Below are positions 12,311-23,289 of a stretch of 64,000 nt of DNA, piece after piece; within the stretch, counting starts at the first letter, position 1, and the number at the start of each line of letters is the position of its first letter. The translations under genes and the position numbers were made by a program. The stretch spans positions 124,001-188,000 of the forward strand of contig WOFQ01000028.1 in NCBI GenBank assembly GCA_012184525.1. Direction: 5' to 3'. The notes below the pieces were generated by a model that did not search any database, had not been told where the DNA came from, and worked only from the letters and a program-made list of their open reading frames with translations. The stretch is from Xenoacremonium recifei. Lineage: Eukaryota > Ascomycota > Sordariomycetes > Hypocreales > Nectriaceae.

Positions 12311-13085
12311 TGAGGTGGGATCGAGGAGGGCGGCTCGAAGATGTCGTCGGATCGAAGAGAGAAGGGAGAGAAGCGACGGTCGCAGAGCGGTACTAGTAGT
12401 CTGCAGGGTGAGTGGTTAGTTGAAGGGGAAGGGGAAGGGAAACAGGCTTTGAGGTTGAGGCGGCGGCGGTGCTCCAGGCGGGCGGAGCGAGGCGAGGCGT
12501 GGAGGTGAGGCGATGCGATTGAGAGGAGGCAATTGAGACAAAAGAGAAAGAAAAGGCGAAAGTGGATTGAGGTGTCGAAGTTGTATTGGTTGTTGAGGGT
12601 TGAGGCTGGTGTGTGGTGGTTGCTGATTTTGGTGATGGTGGTTGTTGATGGTTGTGGTGGGTGATGAAGGAAGAAAGAAAATCAGGAATTGTGGGAGCAA
12701 CGGCGTGATTATATACCCTAGGTTGGGCCTGAGGCACTCGCCTGGCAATTATCACTTGAAATGCAGCATTTGGTGTGTTTTCGCTGGGCAGGCGCAGGAA
12801 ATCTGAGATCAGGCATTAAATCTCTTGTCCGTGATTCACTGCCCAGGAGCTGGTGAAGCTGGCAAGCTGGACGCGAGGCTGATAGCTGGGAGCTCGAAAA
12901 GTGGCTAGTGGGGCCTAGCGCTACGGCAAGTGTGGCCTAGCGCTATGGCAAGTGTGGCTAGTGCGCCTGCCAGACGCTGATGCTTCCCCACGAGGCTGGG
13001 AAAACTTGGGCGCAGCATCAACGTCGCTTCTTCCCAGATACTGTTGGTTTGCCGCTGCACGCCTTGCCAGCCATCAACCGTCACC
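12311..13085. other. intergenic upstream of ISY1
   Basis: Purine/pyrimidine-skewed DNA. Two overlapping frames on the complement of 12393-12755 stay open because of CA/CT richness and encode Pro/Ser/Thr/His low complexity. I do not call a gene. A small duplicated GCGCTANGGCAAGTGTGGC motif lies at 12917-12957. Confidence 0.5.
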
Positions 13086-13869
13086 ATGGTGAGTCTTGAG
13101 TGGCCCTGCTTGGCTCGTATGCTAACTTTCGCAGGCTCGAAACTCGGAAAAGGCGCAGTCCATGCTGTTTCGCTTTCGCGAAGCCCAAGCAGCAGACCTC
13201 GGCATCATCGACGCTGGCCGCACACGACGTCCCAAGCTCATCACCGAAGTGCAGGCCATCCCCTCGTGTGAAAAATGGCGTGGCCAAGTCCTCAAAGAGA
13301 TCTCGCGCAAGATGTCGCGGATCCAGGACGTGCTGCTCAGCGACTACCAGATCCGCGACCTCAACGACGAGATCAACAAGCTGATGCGCGAGAAACACAT
13401 GTGGGAGGTGCAGATTCGGAACTTGGGCGGTCCAAACTACATGCGCGGCGGCGGGCGGGTATACGACGAACAGGGACGGGAGATACCAGGCGGAGGGAAG
13501 GGCTATCGGTACTACGGGCGGGCGAGGGAGTTGCCGGGCGTGAAGGAGTTGTTTGAGGCGGCGCGGAGTAAAGCAACGCAAGATGAGACGCCACTGGAGG
13601 AGAGCAAAGATTTGCGGAGAACAGTGGACGCAGCATACTATGGCTACGCACCGGACGAAGAGGACGAGGAGTTATTGGCATACGAGGCCGAGCGAGAGGA
13701 ACAGGCGGCAGATCGGATGCGCAAGACGGGACCGCAAGAGCTGCCGCCTGGGTGGGAGCCATTGCCAGGAGACACAGGTGATGGGAATGGTTGGGAGTTG
13801 CCGACGCTGGAGGAGGTACAGGAGGAGCTGATTGAGCGGCGGCGGCGGAAACTGCTTGAGCAGCTGTGA
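13086..13869 (+). CDS. isy1: Pre-mRNA splicing factor ISY1
   Basis: Subunit of the NTC/Prp19-associated spliceosome complex, nuclear, acting at first-step catalysis and in splicing fidelity. Exon 1 is only the ATG (13086-13088). The intron 13089-13134 has donor GTGAGT, branch GCTAAC and acceptor GCAG. Exon 2 is 13135-13869; total 245 residues. The mature N-terminus is M-ARNSEKAQSMLFRFREAQ, the diagnostic ISY1 start, followed by IQDVLLSDYQIRDLNDEIN and YYGRARELPGVKELFE. The C-terminus is acidic then basic (LIERRRRKLLEQL). A frame-only caller would start at the internal Met at 13162 and lose nine residues. Confidence 0.94.
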
Positions 13870-15732
13870 GCCATCTACCCACGGATTTGGTACGAACGTC
13901 GGTCGGAGAAGGGAAAGCTGGGAAGCGCACGTCAGTCATCGAGAGCTGCGTCGTTTCAGCGTTCACGAGGACGAGGAGCCGCACGCTGCAGAGCGACGAG
14001 ACGGCGTCGGCTCGAGATGCACTGATCAGCAGTCTACGGGAGGCGAGGAACGACAGTGCAGTCAGTAATCTGACATTGTCGGCGTGCGGAGGAGAATTTA
14101 GCTGGCCGAGCGCACAGGTTTGGAAACGCCCCATCCCTTCACGCACATGCCTTTCAGGAGTTTCGGCGAACGAACGGAGGACTGGTAAAATATTTATATG
14201 TATTGGAGGATTGCATTCACGGAGTCTGTATAAAACACACACAAGTCATCACATGTCGTTTGCCCCCTGCCTCTCTCCCTGCCACCGTCAGTGCCCGCTT
14301 GCCGCATTCAGTCGGATCGCAACCTGAGACGCAAAAGCAATAAGCGACGATCAGGGTCCGACCGTTGGAACCGTTCGCTACGTGGCTGATTCAGAAAGTG
14401 CTCGGGTTGTGAGAGAAGTGAATGAGGAGTGAAGAAAGACGACGAGGTGAATCACGCGAACAAGCCTTTCGTCGAGTAAACAATGCTCACAGAACCCCGG
14501 AAAATGAGAGCACCGTTGTGACCTTCAACCCGGAATCACCTTCAATAAGGCACCTATTAAGCTTACCTCTTAAGGATGGTGTTTGGTGCGGTGGCCAATC
14601 GGGAGCAGCGTGGATTCGGGGAGACAGGGATCAGCATGGCACGATGTTGACGAGGACTAACTTGGGATGATTCATGCGAGCGAGCACAGCTGTCAGAGAG
14701 TCGACTCCTTTTGCCTCGTTAGCTCTGTGCCTAGCCTTTAGCCGCGCCAGACCATCGAATTCTCGGCCATCTCGAAGCTCGTTTTGAAGACGCTCGCGCA
14801 GGGCTGCAGATCCCGCCTCGAAACATTCCAGGGCGCCGCCTCGGGCGTTTCAGCGTGAGCCGCCGCCGGTGCAGTGGGAATTCCCCGTCTTTGTTCTCCA
14901 TGTTTCGCGACGATCGTCATTGAACGATCGTGTTGCGTTGGGCACCGCGATCATCCTGGCAAACAGCCAGACACAGACAGACACTCACAAGCGAGGAGGA
15001 CTTTGGACGCATGAAACCCCTGTGGCTTCTCCCCCTGGTCCCTGTTGGCGGGAAACGGTAACGCGAACGGTCATGGTAAATTGCGTCTTGGCTCCAAATG
15101 GCTTAACGCCGTGCTGTGACGACCCTGGGCTTGGCTCGACTGGGCTGGGCTGGACTGGGCCGTGAATGGAGAAGAGCAGAAAGTACGATTTCATTTCTTT
15201 TTGCTATGTGATCGGTCTCCCAGGAGCCGGGGGTCGATGTGGGAGAGGGAGAGAGGGAATGACGAGAGGCTGTCTCTCAGCGTCTCCCCTGCTGATGATG
15301 ACACCCTCTTCTCTCTTCCCCTCTTGCGTCTCTCAAAGCGCTATTTTGTCGCGTTCATTCCTTTGGATATATTTTTGGACTGCTGCTGGTGGCTGTGCGC
15401 CTCAGATCTGTGTCATTACGCTCCTTTTGTTCGCGATACCTTTTGAATAAGTGCGCTGCTTATTCCCGGCGCCTGCACTCTGAACCCCGCGACAGCAGCC
15501 CCTGAGCGACGACGAAGCAGCCTCGTATACGATTATTGCAAGATTGTCGGGATTTGGAAGATGGGAAATATGAGTCTGGTTGTCTGGAAGCATTATTGAC
15601 CTTGGGCCTCGTTTGCGACTGTCGTAGAAATACGGCGCACGATATTCGACTGGATAAGGTGCCTAACCGAGGGCGACTCTTGGACGACACGAGCAGGATA
15701 TATACACGACCCAGAACTGGTGGACATTCAAA
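13870..15732. other. long intergenic / promoter of the 15.7 kb gene
   Basis: 1.86 kb with no convincing gene. There is CT-rich leader-like sequence at about 15280-15370 and a small GACTGGGCTGGG repeat at about 15137-15163. The short frames (for example 14422-14670 and 15162-15446) show no family resemblance. Confidence 0.5.
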
Positions 15733-18416
15733 ATGGTTTCCTTCTTTGGACTGAAGATCGGGGGCGGAAAGGCGAAAGCAAAGTAAGTTTTTCAGGCTGG
15801 CAGCTTGCTTCATTTCTGACATCTCGAAGCTCCAAACAGCAGACCAAGCAGCTCCCTCGATCCGCCAGCACATTCAACGTCGACGGCAGCGCACCCTCCA
15901 GCCATGATCAGTTTTACTCCAGCAGTAACTTCTCGCGAAAGGGTTTCCACGTTTCTCGCCCCGGCACAGCGAGCTCCAACTTCGACAGCCAAGGCCTATG
16001 GCGCGCACCCTACATGGGCCCGGCTGCGGCCTCGTCCATGGTCGACCTGGCGCCTCCTCGGACACCTGCGATGGGAAATCTGCGGTATAATAACTCAGAT
16101 GCGAATCTCGGCACGCGGTTTAGGAATGGGAGCGTGACGAGCCTAGTGAAGCCGGCGCCGGTGATCAAGAGCAGCACTGAGAGCACTCGACTAGAGACGC
16201 CTACGAGGCCAACCACATCTGGGAAGAAGGATGTGAAGGACCCCAAAGACGTCGAGAACCCATTCCGGATGCATTTTGGCAAGGAGTCGGTTAGTAGCAG
16301 GCCAGGTACACCGTTGACGGATATTGGAGCGAAGAGCTCGCTGGACCAGTTCGAGTTTGGTCTGGGACGAACCTCAGATGAGTCTCACGATGGCGAGATC
16401 AGCATCAACAACAATAACAACAACACAACGGGATATCCTTCACCACCGCCATCGATCAACAGTACGGAAAGACCCTCCAGCAGCCGCCGCAACCAGCCCA
16501 GCGCGCTTCGAAACGAGGCCATGGGGCCCAGATCACTTCCGAGTCCAGCCGCTTCAGTCGCCCGCTCCAGCGAGGAAGTCTGGGAGACGCCTGTGATCCG
16601 TAACGTCCAGGCCAAACGCGATACCCTCACATTTCACCCGCCCCGACGTCAGAGCGTGAGCATGGAGGTTGAGGAATCAGCCAAGGAGAAACCCAAGCTC
16701 GAGGATCCGCCGCTGTCAGCGCGGGCGCCCATGACAGAAGGCTTTGCAGGCAACTTCGCCGGCTTCGACTTTGGCGAGAGCGTGCGACGAGCCAGCGTGG
16801 GCTTCGATAAGAGGAGTGTTGAGACGCGAAGTAGCAGCGACATCAGCCCGACGGATACGCGCAAGCCGGCACAGAACTGGGAGCGCGTTGAGAGTCCGCT
16901 GGGCGGGAGGAGGAGGAGCCCGACTGACGAGGAGAAGCGGATGGAGCGTGCGAGGAACACCAGTGATCCTATTGCGCCGATGTTGACGCCTGTGACATCG
17001 GCTACAGTGCGGCAGCAGTCGCCTCTGATCCAACAAGTACCCCTGGATGAGCCCAGTCCGCCGCCGACAGAGACGAAGATACAGATCCCGGCCTCGCTCA
17101 CTCCCGGACCGCCAGCGAATCTTCCACCGCAGACGAAACCACCGACTGCTCCGATTCCTCCGCCTCCTGTTACTGCTCCGCGACATGGGACTGCGGCGCC
17201 TGCTGCTGCGGCGGGGGCTCGGTCAACAGCTCAACGGGAGGTTCCCAGTTCCTCTACCATTCGCTTGGTAGCTCAATCCAGAGATGCTCCTAGCCCTCCT
17301 AACACTCGCTCGTCACCTCAACCTCGAGAGGCTCCTCATCCCTCCAGCACTCGATCACAAGGTCAACCGTGGGACGCACCAAGGGACGCTCCAAATCCCT
17401 CCAACACTCGCTCAACACCTCAGTCTCGGGAGGCACCCAATCCCTCGAACACATCGAAGCCTTCGAACACACCCAACCCTTCAAACCCACCCAAGCCTTC
17501 CAACACAACCAAAACTCCTAACTCTCCGAACCCCTCTAAGCCCTCAAACGCCCCTCGGCCGGGATACATCAACCGCCCCCTGGATCCTCCTCCGCCACCG
17601 CGAGGCTTCCGACCACGAGTGGACTCGAATCCTGAAGCTCGACGACCCAATGGGCTCCGTGTGCCTCCTCCCCTCGTTGATCGCACGCGCAGTCCGTATG
17701 GTCCTCCGCCAGAAGAGGGCAACTACATGCGCTCTGAGCCGTCTCCCAAACCGCCAATGGGTGATAACCGCGCCCCAAGCCCATTCACTGCACGGGGTCT
17801 GGACGGAGACTTCCCCGTCTCTAAAGGTCTTCCAAGAGGCCGTCCTCCACCTCGAGTTGACAGTCGACAAGATGGTCTCAGCCCGCGCATCCCCCCTCGT
17901 GGACGCCCCCTATATCCCACCCAACCTACTCCCTCGCCCTCCTCGCCCTCCAAACAACTTCCCCGCGACGCCCCAAGTCAAGACCACGGCTTCACCCTCC
18001 CCAACTGGGACGACTTCGACCGCGCAGATCCTCACCGCTCCGCCATCCCGGCACCTCTCTCCCCATTCCGCGCCTCCTCGCCCTTCCGTAACGCCTCGCC
18101 CACATCTCCCAGCTTCACATCCTCGCCCATCTCCCCCACGCCGCCCAGTCTGCCCTCGCCGTCGTTCTCGTCGCTGCAGCAGAGCATTTCGAACTCGTCG
18201 GAAGCGTTTGCAAGGTCGTTTGATGCGCCGCCGCCGCCGAAGCCGTTGATTTCGCCCGTGGCGTCGCCTGTTGCGGGCGATTTTGGTGGGAAGAGGGTTG
18301 AGGCGAAGAGGGCGCCGCCGAGGCCGAGTCCGATTACGTTGCCGCCGTCGAAGAGTATGGGGGATTTGAATGTGCGGAAGCCGACGGTGGATGAGTTCAG
18401 TCCAGGGTTCATTTGA
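15733..18416 (+). CDS. Conserved fungal hypothetical, intrinsically disordered Pro/Ser-rich protein
   Basis: Function unknown. Exon 1 is 15733-15782, the intron 15783-15829 has donor GTAAGT, and exon 2 is 15830-18416; 878 residues. The short first exon gives MVSFFGLKIGGGKAKAK, a basic N-terminal motif I have seen on other large disordered Pezizomycotina proteins. The rest is almost entirely low complexity: an Asn run near residue 215, many PPP and SP dipeptides, and a degenerate internal repeat around residues 510-600 built from REAPNPSNTRS and PSNT/PSKP units. Ser/Thr-Pro density suggests a phosphorylated scaffold, but no domain is visible. The long frame starts upstream of 15733 without an ATG in good context, so the spliced start is preferred. 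Confidence 0.75.
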
Positions 18417-18733
18417 GACTGGGACGACACTCTTGAGGTGCATTTATGACATACCCTTACGAATCCCTTTGTCTTATACGCTTCCAAGGAAGCAAGCCTT
18501 CTTGTATATCCCTTTGTTGGATCAATTGTGTAGATAGTTTGAGCGCTGGATATAAGGGTGGAACACTGCACTCGGTTTGAGTCGAGTTGCCTTACTAAAT
18601 CATGACTTGATTTCTTATTCATAACTCATCCTCCTTTTGTGTATGATGCCTGAATTCTATGCTCCAAACGCCGTCCCATGCAAATGCTCCCCAATCTATA
18701 GCCGCCAGTCTAGATAGTCCAGATTCAACGGGT
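18417..18733. other. intergenic, convergent 3' ends
   Basis: 317 bp between the stop codons of the disordered protein and the serine acyltransferase. AT-rich stretches suit 3' UTRs. Nothing else seen. Confidence 0.55.
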
Positions 18734-20296
18734 TCAGTCCAAGAACATCTTCAAGTTTCCACCAACATGCTTCAGATCCAATAGGAATGTATCGTGCCCA
18801 AACAAGCTCATCTCCTCGCTCAGCTCCATATGCGTCACATTACGATTGCCCGCTAGCCGCACCGCCTCAGCGATTTCACGTTGCTGCCACGCCGGGAAGA
18901 GGATATCGCTTGCGACGCCCATCACCAGCGTGGGGATTTCTCGAAGAGGCGCAAGTCCAAGGATCAGATCCTCTGGGGGTTGCGAAGATCCTGGTGGGGT
19001 GAGTTCTGAAAGGTCAGCCATTTGCTGTGATTCAGGCTGCTCCTCGTAGGGTTGCGCAGGAAGGGTAAGGCTGCAGGCAGCGGCAGGAAGTGTTTCGGGG
19101 GATCCTGACTGGAGCTGCTCCATGCGCTCAGCGCGACGGGCATGTGTGGCGATCTGGTTCTCGTGGCCAAGGTCAAAGAGGTCCATGGCCTTGCTGACGT
19201 ATAGCAAACTGTTGGGATCGTAGTTGAGACACCACTTCTCACCAGCGTGGTCTAGGTACGTCTCGATGAGGAAGTCCGGGCACAGCGCTGGTGGTTTGCT
19301 GGGGTCTGCACGTCGTCGGCCGAAGCGCTGCTCCCATTCAGGTCCAGAGCGGTACGTCACAGTCGCAATCTCGCGCGCCAGCTTCATGCCTGCATGCGGC
19401 GGCACTTTTCCGTAGTAGAAACCGCGGTTCCAGTTGGGGTCCATCATAAGAACCTGGCGCTGGGTGTGTCGCATGGCAATGCTGTAGGGGTGGCTGCGCG
19501 CACAGCCGCTGATAGACACAATACGGCCGACACGGTTGGGGAACATGACACCCGCGGCCAGCGATTGCATACCGCCCATGCTGGAGCCAACGCTCGCATA
19601 GAGCTTTTCGACGCCGAGGTGGTCGAGCAACCGGAACTGTGCGCGCACCATGTCCTGCATGGTGAGGATAGGGAAGTGCGTAGCGTAGCGTTCACCATTG
19701 CCAGGGTCAATGCTGCTGGGACCTGTTGAGCCAAAGCAGCCGCCGATGACGTTGGTGCAAATAACATGGTACTTGTTGGTGTCGAGAGGGCCGTCGGGGC
19801 CAATGAACTTTTCCCACCAGCCAGGCGAGGGATTCTCAGCGGTTGAATGTGCGTGGGAGGAGGCCGAGAGACCAGTATATAGAAGGATCACGTTGGACTT
19901 GTCTTCGTTCATCTCGCCCCAGGACTCGTAGGCAATGTCGAACTCTGGGAGAATGCCGCCCCAGTCCAATAGAAGAGGCTCGTCGCAGTGGTAGTTGAGT
20001 GTTGCGCCGGAGGTGTACGAGGGCTCGGGGCCGCTGGGGTCATTGAGCTTGGCGGAGCGAGTCTCGAGGGCGTCTAGACAAGGGAAGGACATGGCTGGGT
20101 TGGAAGCAGCTCCCGACCTCCGTAGCGGCGAGGAATGAAGTTGTCGTGAAGCCCCTCCATGGTTTTGAAGGCTTTGTGATGCGGCGAGCAGTGGTCGACT
20201 TGCGTGTAAGTGACTGTGCAGAGGAAGCGCCTTTTGCAGCTGGCGAGTGGCCGCCGTGAGGCTCCGTGACGACCTCATGGTTACCGAGAATATCAA
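18734..20296 (-). CDS. cysA: Serine O-acyltransferase (O-acetyl/succinyl) of the homoserine O-acetyltransferase fold, mitochondrial
   Basis: Alpha/beta-hydrolase acyltransferase, 520 residues, one exon. The overall fold is the MET2/MetX type. The block GGCFGSTGPSSIDPGNGERY and the mitochondrial-looking leader (residues 1-68, rich in R, S, L, A, no acidic residue in the first 60) point to the fungal serine branch (A. nidulans cysA, S. pombe cys2) rather than true homoserine acetyltransferase. Catalytic triad: nucleophile in VGSSMGGMQS, Asp in VASDILFPAW, His in LFGHDTF near the C-terminus. It would make O-acyl-serine for cysteine synthesis. An alternative start is Met7. Upstream sites include CACGTG and GATAAG. 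Whether the donor is acetyl-CoA or succinyl-CoA cannot be told from sequence. Confidence 0.85.
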   Translation of the reverse strand: MIFSVTMRSSRSLTAATRQLQKALPLHSHLHASRPLLAASQSLQNHGGASRQLHSSPLRRSGAASNPAMSFPCLDALETRSAKLNDPSGPEPSYTSGATLNYHCDEPLLLDWGGILPEFDIAYESWGEMNEDKSNVILLYTGLSASSHAHSTAENPSPGWWEKFIGPDGPLDTNKYHVICTNVIGGCFGSTGPSSIDPGNGERYATHFPILTMQDMVRAQFRLLDHLGVEKLYASVGSSMGGMQSLAAGVMFPNRVGRIVSISGCARSHPYSIAMRHTQRQVLMMDPNWNRGFYYGKVPPHAGMKLAREIATVTYRSGPEWEQRFGRRRADPSKPPALCPDFLIETYLDHAGEKWCLNYDPNSLLYVSKAMDLFDLGHENQIATHARRAERMEQLQSGSPETLPAAACSLTLPAQPYEEQPESQQMADLSELTPPGSSQPPEDLILGLAPLREIPTLVMGVASDILFPAWQQREIAEAVRLAGNRNVTHMELSEEMSLFGHDTFLLDLKHVGGNLKMFLD

Positions 20297-20848
20297 TGGG
20301 TTGTAGGACTTGAGAAGAGTCCAGGTTTGCGAGCCATGATGTCGCCCGGTTTGTAAGCCATCGGGCGCCAGCTCAAGCTCCGATTTGGAAAAGCAGGGGT
20401 CTCGCTTTCATGACGCGATTTCACGTGCCTACGATAAGATAGCGATTCCCCAGCTCTTGATAAGATAAGGCCACTAATGCTTATGCGGGGCTGCAGTGCT
20501 GCCTTACTCCGTCCTAATCCGTGCAGGTACTCCGTGCTGATTCCCTGACGAAGCGTACGGACTACTGCGGGGACGGAGCATCAGCGCCAGCGTCCAAGCT
20601 CCCAAAGCAGTTAAATACCGGTGATGCTGCACCTCGCGATCCTGCGATACCTGTGCCCAACTGACGTAACTCGACCAGTGAACATCGCCGCTCACCCGCC
20701 TGCTACCTTCTCGGATCCTGTTTGCCTGCCACGGCATCTCGTGGTCATCCATCACCAAATGCCCTGTCCTCGGTTTCTCTACTCTGTTAACTCCTTCTTC
20801 CAATATATCATCTCATCTATTGTCTTGCCGCTCAGCATCAGCTTCGTC
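20297..20848. promoter_or_regulatory. bidirectional promoter region with CACGTG and GATAAG sites
   Basis: 552 bp between divergent genes. Visible motifs are CACGTG at 20422-20427 (bHLH/Cbf1-type core, known from sulfur amino-acid promoters in yeast), GATAAG at 20433 and again near 20459-20468 (GATA-factor sites such as AreA), and TGACGTAA near 20661 (CREB/ATF-like). Actual use is an inference. Confidence 0.5.
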
Positions 20849-21969
20849 ATGGCCAGCTATATCAGACGACCGCGCTGGGTCCCGCCTCGCTCTCCAAGCC
20901 TGGATAGCGACGAGGAAGAGGCTCCGGGACCGAAACCGCCGCCCCCCTATCGTCCGACGCCGACTGAGATTGTGGCCGTGAGAGAATTGTTTGCCCAGAA
21001 CATGCACTTGCCGCCCGAGATCGTCCTCTACATCTTCGATTTGGCCGAGTACTGGGCGCATTCAGTCAACGAGATTGACTACCTCGCCGAACACCAAAGC
21101 CCGCTCAAGATCCTCGCCGGTACTGCCAGCGAAAACAAGTTCATAGTAGGTGGCATATATGGCGAACAGAAGGCGATTCTAACCGCAGTAGCTTCGATCT
21201 TACCCCGTCGGCTTCACGAATCTGTCCGACCGAAAGGAGCTGTCAGAAGTACTAGCATACGACATGACCGATATCAAAGCACAACCTCTAGGCAGAGAGC
21301 ATGAGCCCTCGTACTTTACCAGTCTCGCGCCTTATCCATCTCCCGCACTGTCGCGACCCGTCCGAAAGATCGTCTTCACGTTCCGTGCCAAGGACCAAGG
21401 CTGGGGTGGCGAGCGAATGGCCCGAGGTACCTTCCGTGGGGCGTGGACTTGGTTTGAGGCCGGATTGGAGCGATTCGATGCGGATGCTCATTGTAAGTGT
21501 GAATAACCAAATAGCAGATCGTTGCTTACATTGCATAGGTGATCCCCTCTGCAGCTACGACATGCGCCAGCGATCTAACGACACGGTTGAATCACCACTC
21601 CCCGTCTGTGCCCTTCGCCATATCTACCCTCCTCCCGAGCCTGTGAAGAACGACGCCGGCGAGATCATCGAGTACAAACCCAAGCACCCTTTGCATGGCG
21701 ACGAAAGGCTGGTCATCCAGCGCAACCGGTCTGCGCACAAGAAATGGCAGGACCACTGCGTTACGTGGTCCTACACAGGCCGGAAGCCCACTCGTATGGT
21801 TGCGCTCACGCTGGTGGACTCGGGCAGAGGGGCTTATTCGCATGATGGGACTTTCGTGAGAGATCTGAAGATTGGCGATGTGGTTACTGTTTGGGCGAAG
21901 ACGAGGTTCCCTGGATGGACGAACAATATCGAAAAGGCGAAGATTGAAGTATACTGGGCTGTTGCTTGA
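20849..21969 (+). CDS. Conserved fungal hypothetical with F-box-like N-terminal segment
   Basis: Exons 20849-21145, 21192-21492 and 21539-21969; 342 residues. Introns of 46 nt each have GTAGGT and GTAAGT donors and TAG acceptors, and they restore frame. The N-terminus is Pro-rich and acidic (SDEEEAPGPKPPPP). It is followed near residue 55 by LPPEIVLYIFDLAEYW, which resembles the first helix of F-box proteins. The C-terminal half carries LKIGDVVTVWAKTRFPGWTN and ends IEVYWAVA, a pattern I associate with a widespread uncharacterised Pezizomycotina family. No catalytic motif. Function not assigned. Confidence 0.8.
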
Positions 21970-22266
21970 GAGCGTTGCTTTCTTATGACTTGAACTTTGG
22001 GTGGCATGTTTGGCGTTAGGAAGCAATCAGGGCTAACACGGGCAATCAAATTGATGTCACGATGGAATGGGATGGAATAGGAATTATGCCTTGTGCTATT
22101 CATGCTATTATTCGGGTCGCATCGGGCTCCATTATGATGTGATTTCGTGGCTGTAATTTGCACATTGTGGTTTTGGTTGGTGTTACATTTGTTGGTCGAT
22201 GTTGCCGGCGGATAAGTCGGCCAGACTCAGTCTCAGTCAACCTTGCACTAACATCTACAGGCAGAA

Positions 22267-23239
22267 ATGAGGCTCATCACGCGCACATTTATAAAGCCAT
22301 CCAGAGGCATTCCTCATCTGTCAAGGAATCATCCTAATTTACAGAACTCATTAAATCAACGACCATTTGTGCGCAACATGTCCAAGACTACGCTCGCCTC
22401 CCACAACATCCCTCTTAGCCTTCCCGATGGCCTCACCCAGGACCAGCTCATCACGTTCAAGCCCTTCAACGTAAGAATCTCTTTTCCGTCCTATTGATAA
22501 ATGACGTCACTGACCCTTGTAGAAATGGATTGATACTCTAACAAACTCCCTCCGCCTCCAATCCTCTGCCTCTCACCCGTTCCACGCAGACCCCTACGCC
22601 CTCCGGTCCGTCACAATCCAGGCCTTCGATCGGTTCTCAACATCGCGCATCGGCTTCATCAAGCTCATTGCCGATGTAACCAATGCTGCGGGCGAGCACT
22701 TACCCGCCGCGGCTCTCCTTCGCGGCCCAAGCGTGGCCATGTTGTTCATGCTGATCCCCGACGACGCGCCTCCGGACTCAGATGAGCGCTACGTCGTGTT
22801 CACAGTCCAGCCGCGCATTCCTGCTGCGAGCTTGGGATTCATGGAAATACCAGCGGGAATGGTGGATGATGGCAGTTTCCGCGGTGCGGCGGCGAAGGAG
22901 ATTGAGGAGGAGCTGGGCATTGTGGTGAAGGAAGAAGAGTTGACGTGCCTGAGTGAACTGGCTGTCGAGGATGATGCCGAAGAGGGTCTTGCGAGAGCCA
23001 TGTTCCCCAGCCCTGGAGGCTGTGATGAACACATCACCATCTTTTCGTTTGAGCGCCGCATCCCGCGAGACCAGCTAAAGGAGTGGCATGGGAAGTTGAC
23101 GGGCGTGAGGGCAGACGGCGAGAAGATCACGCTGAAGGTGGTGCCGATGCGAGATGCGTGGAAGGCCGGGGCGCGCGATGCCAAGTGTCTTGCTGCTCTA
23201 GCTCTATGGCAGGGTCTCCGGGCGGAGAACAAAGTCTGA
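22267..23239 (+). CDS. Nudix hydrolase, ADP-sugar pyrophosphatase (NUDX14-like), mitochondrial leader
   Basis: Exon 1 22267-22470, intron 22471-22522 (GTAAGA donor), exon 2 22523-23239; 306 residues. The first 37 residues are rich in Arg, Ser and Asn with no acidic residue, a plausible mitochondrial presequence; Met38 would give a cytosolic form. The Nudix box begins IPAGMVDDGSF and continues AAKEIEEELGI. Lys replaces the usual Arg before the first Glu, and the loop before it is shortened. The residues around GPSVAMLFML and VFTVQPRIPAASLGFMEIPAG resemble plant NUDX14-type ADP-glucose pyrophosphatases. The intron contains the palindrome TGACGTCA (22502-22509). Lies tail to tail with YSA1, 50 bp apart. 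Confidence 0.85.
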
Positions 23240-23289
23240 GTCTCTCTATCTCGCTCTATCTCTACGGAGCATAGCTCTATTATTCTGTA

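Noticed and set aside
12393..12755. Two overlapping minus-strand frames of about 110-120 codons
   Set aside because: Both are open only because the DNA is CA/CT-biased. The products are Pro/Ser/Thr low complexity with no family look.
13373..14242. 289-codon frame antisense to ISY1
   Set aside because: Overlaps the firm ISY1 exon. Its length comes from the high GC of ISY1, and it has no domain.
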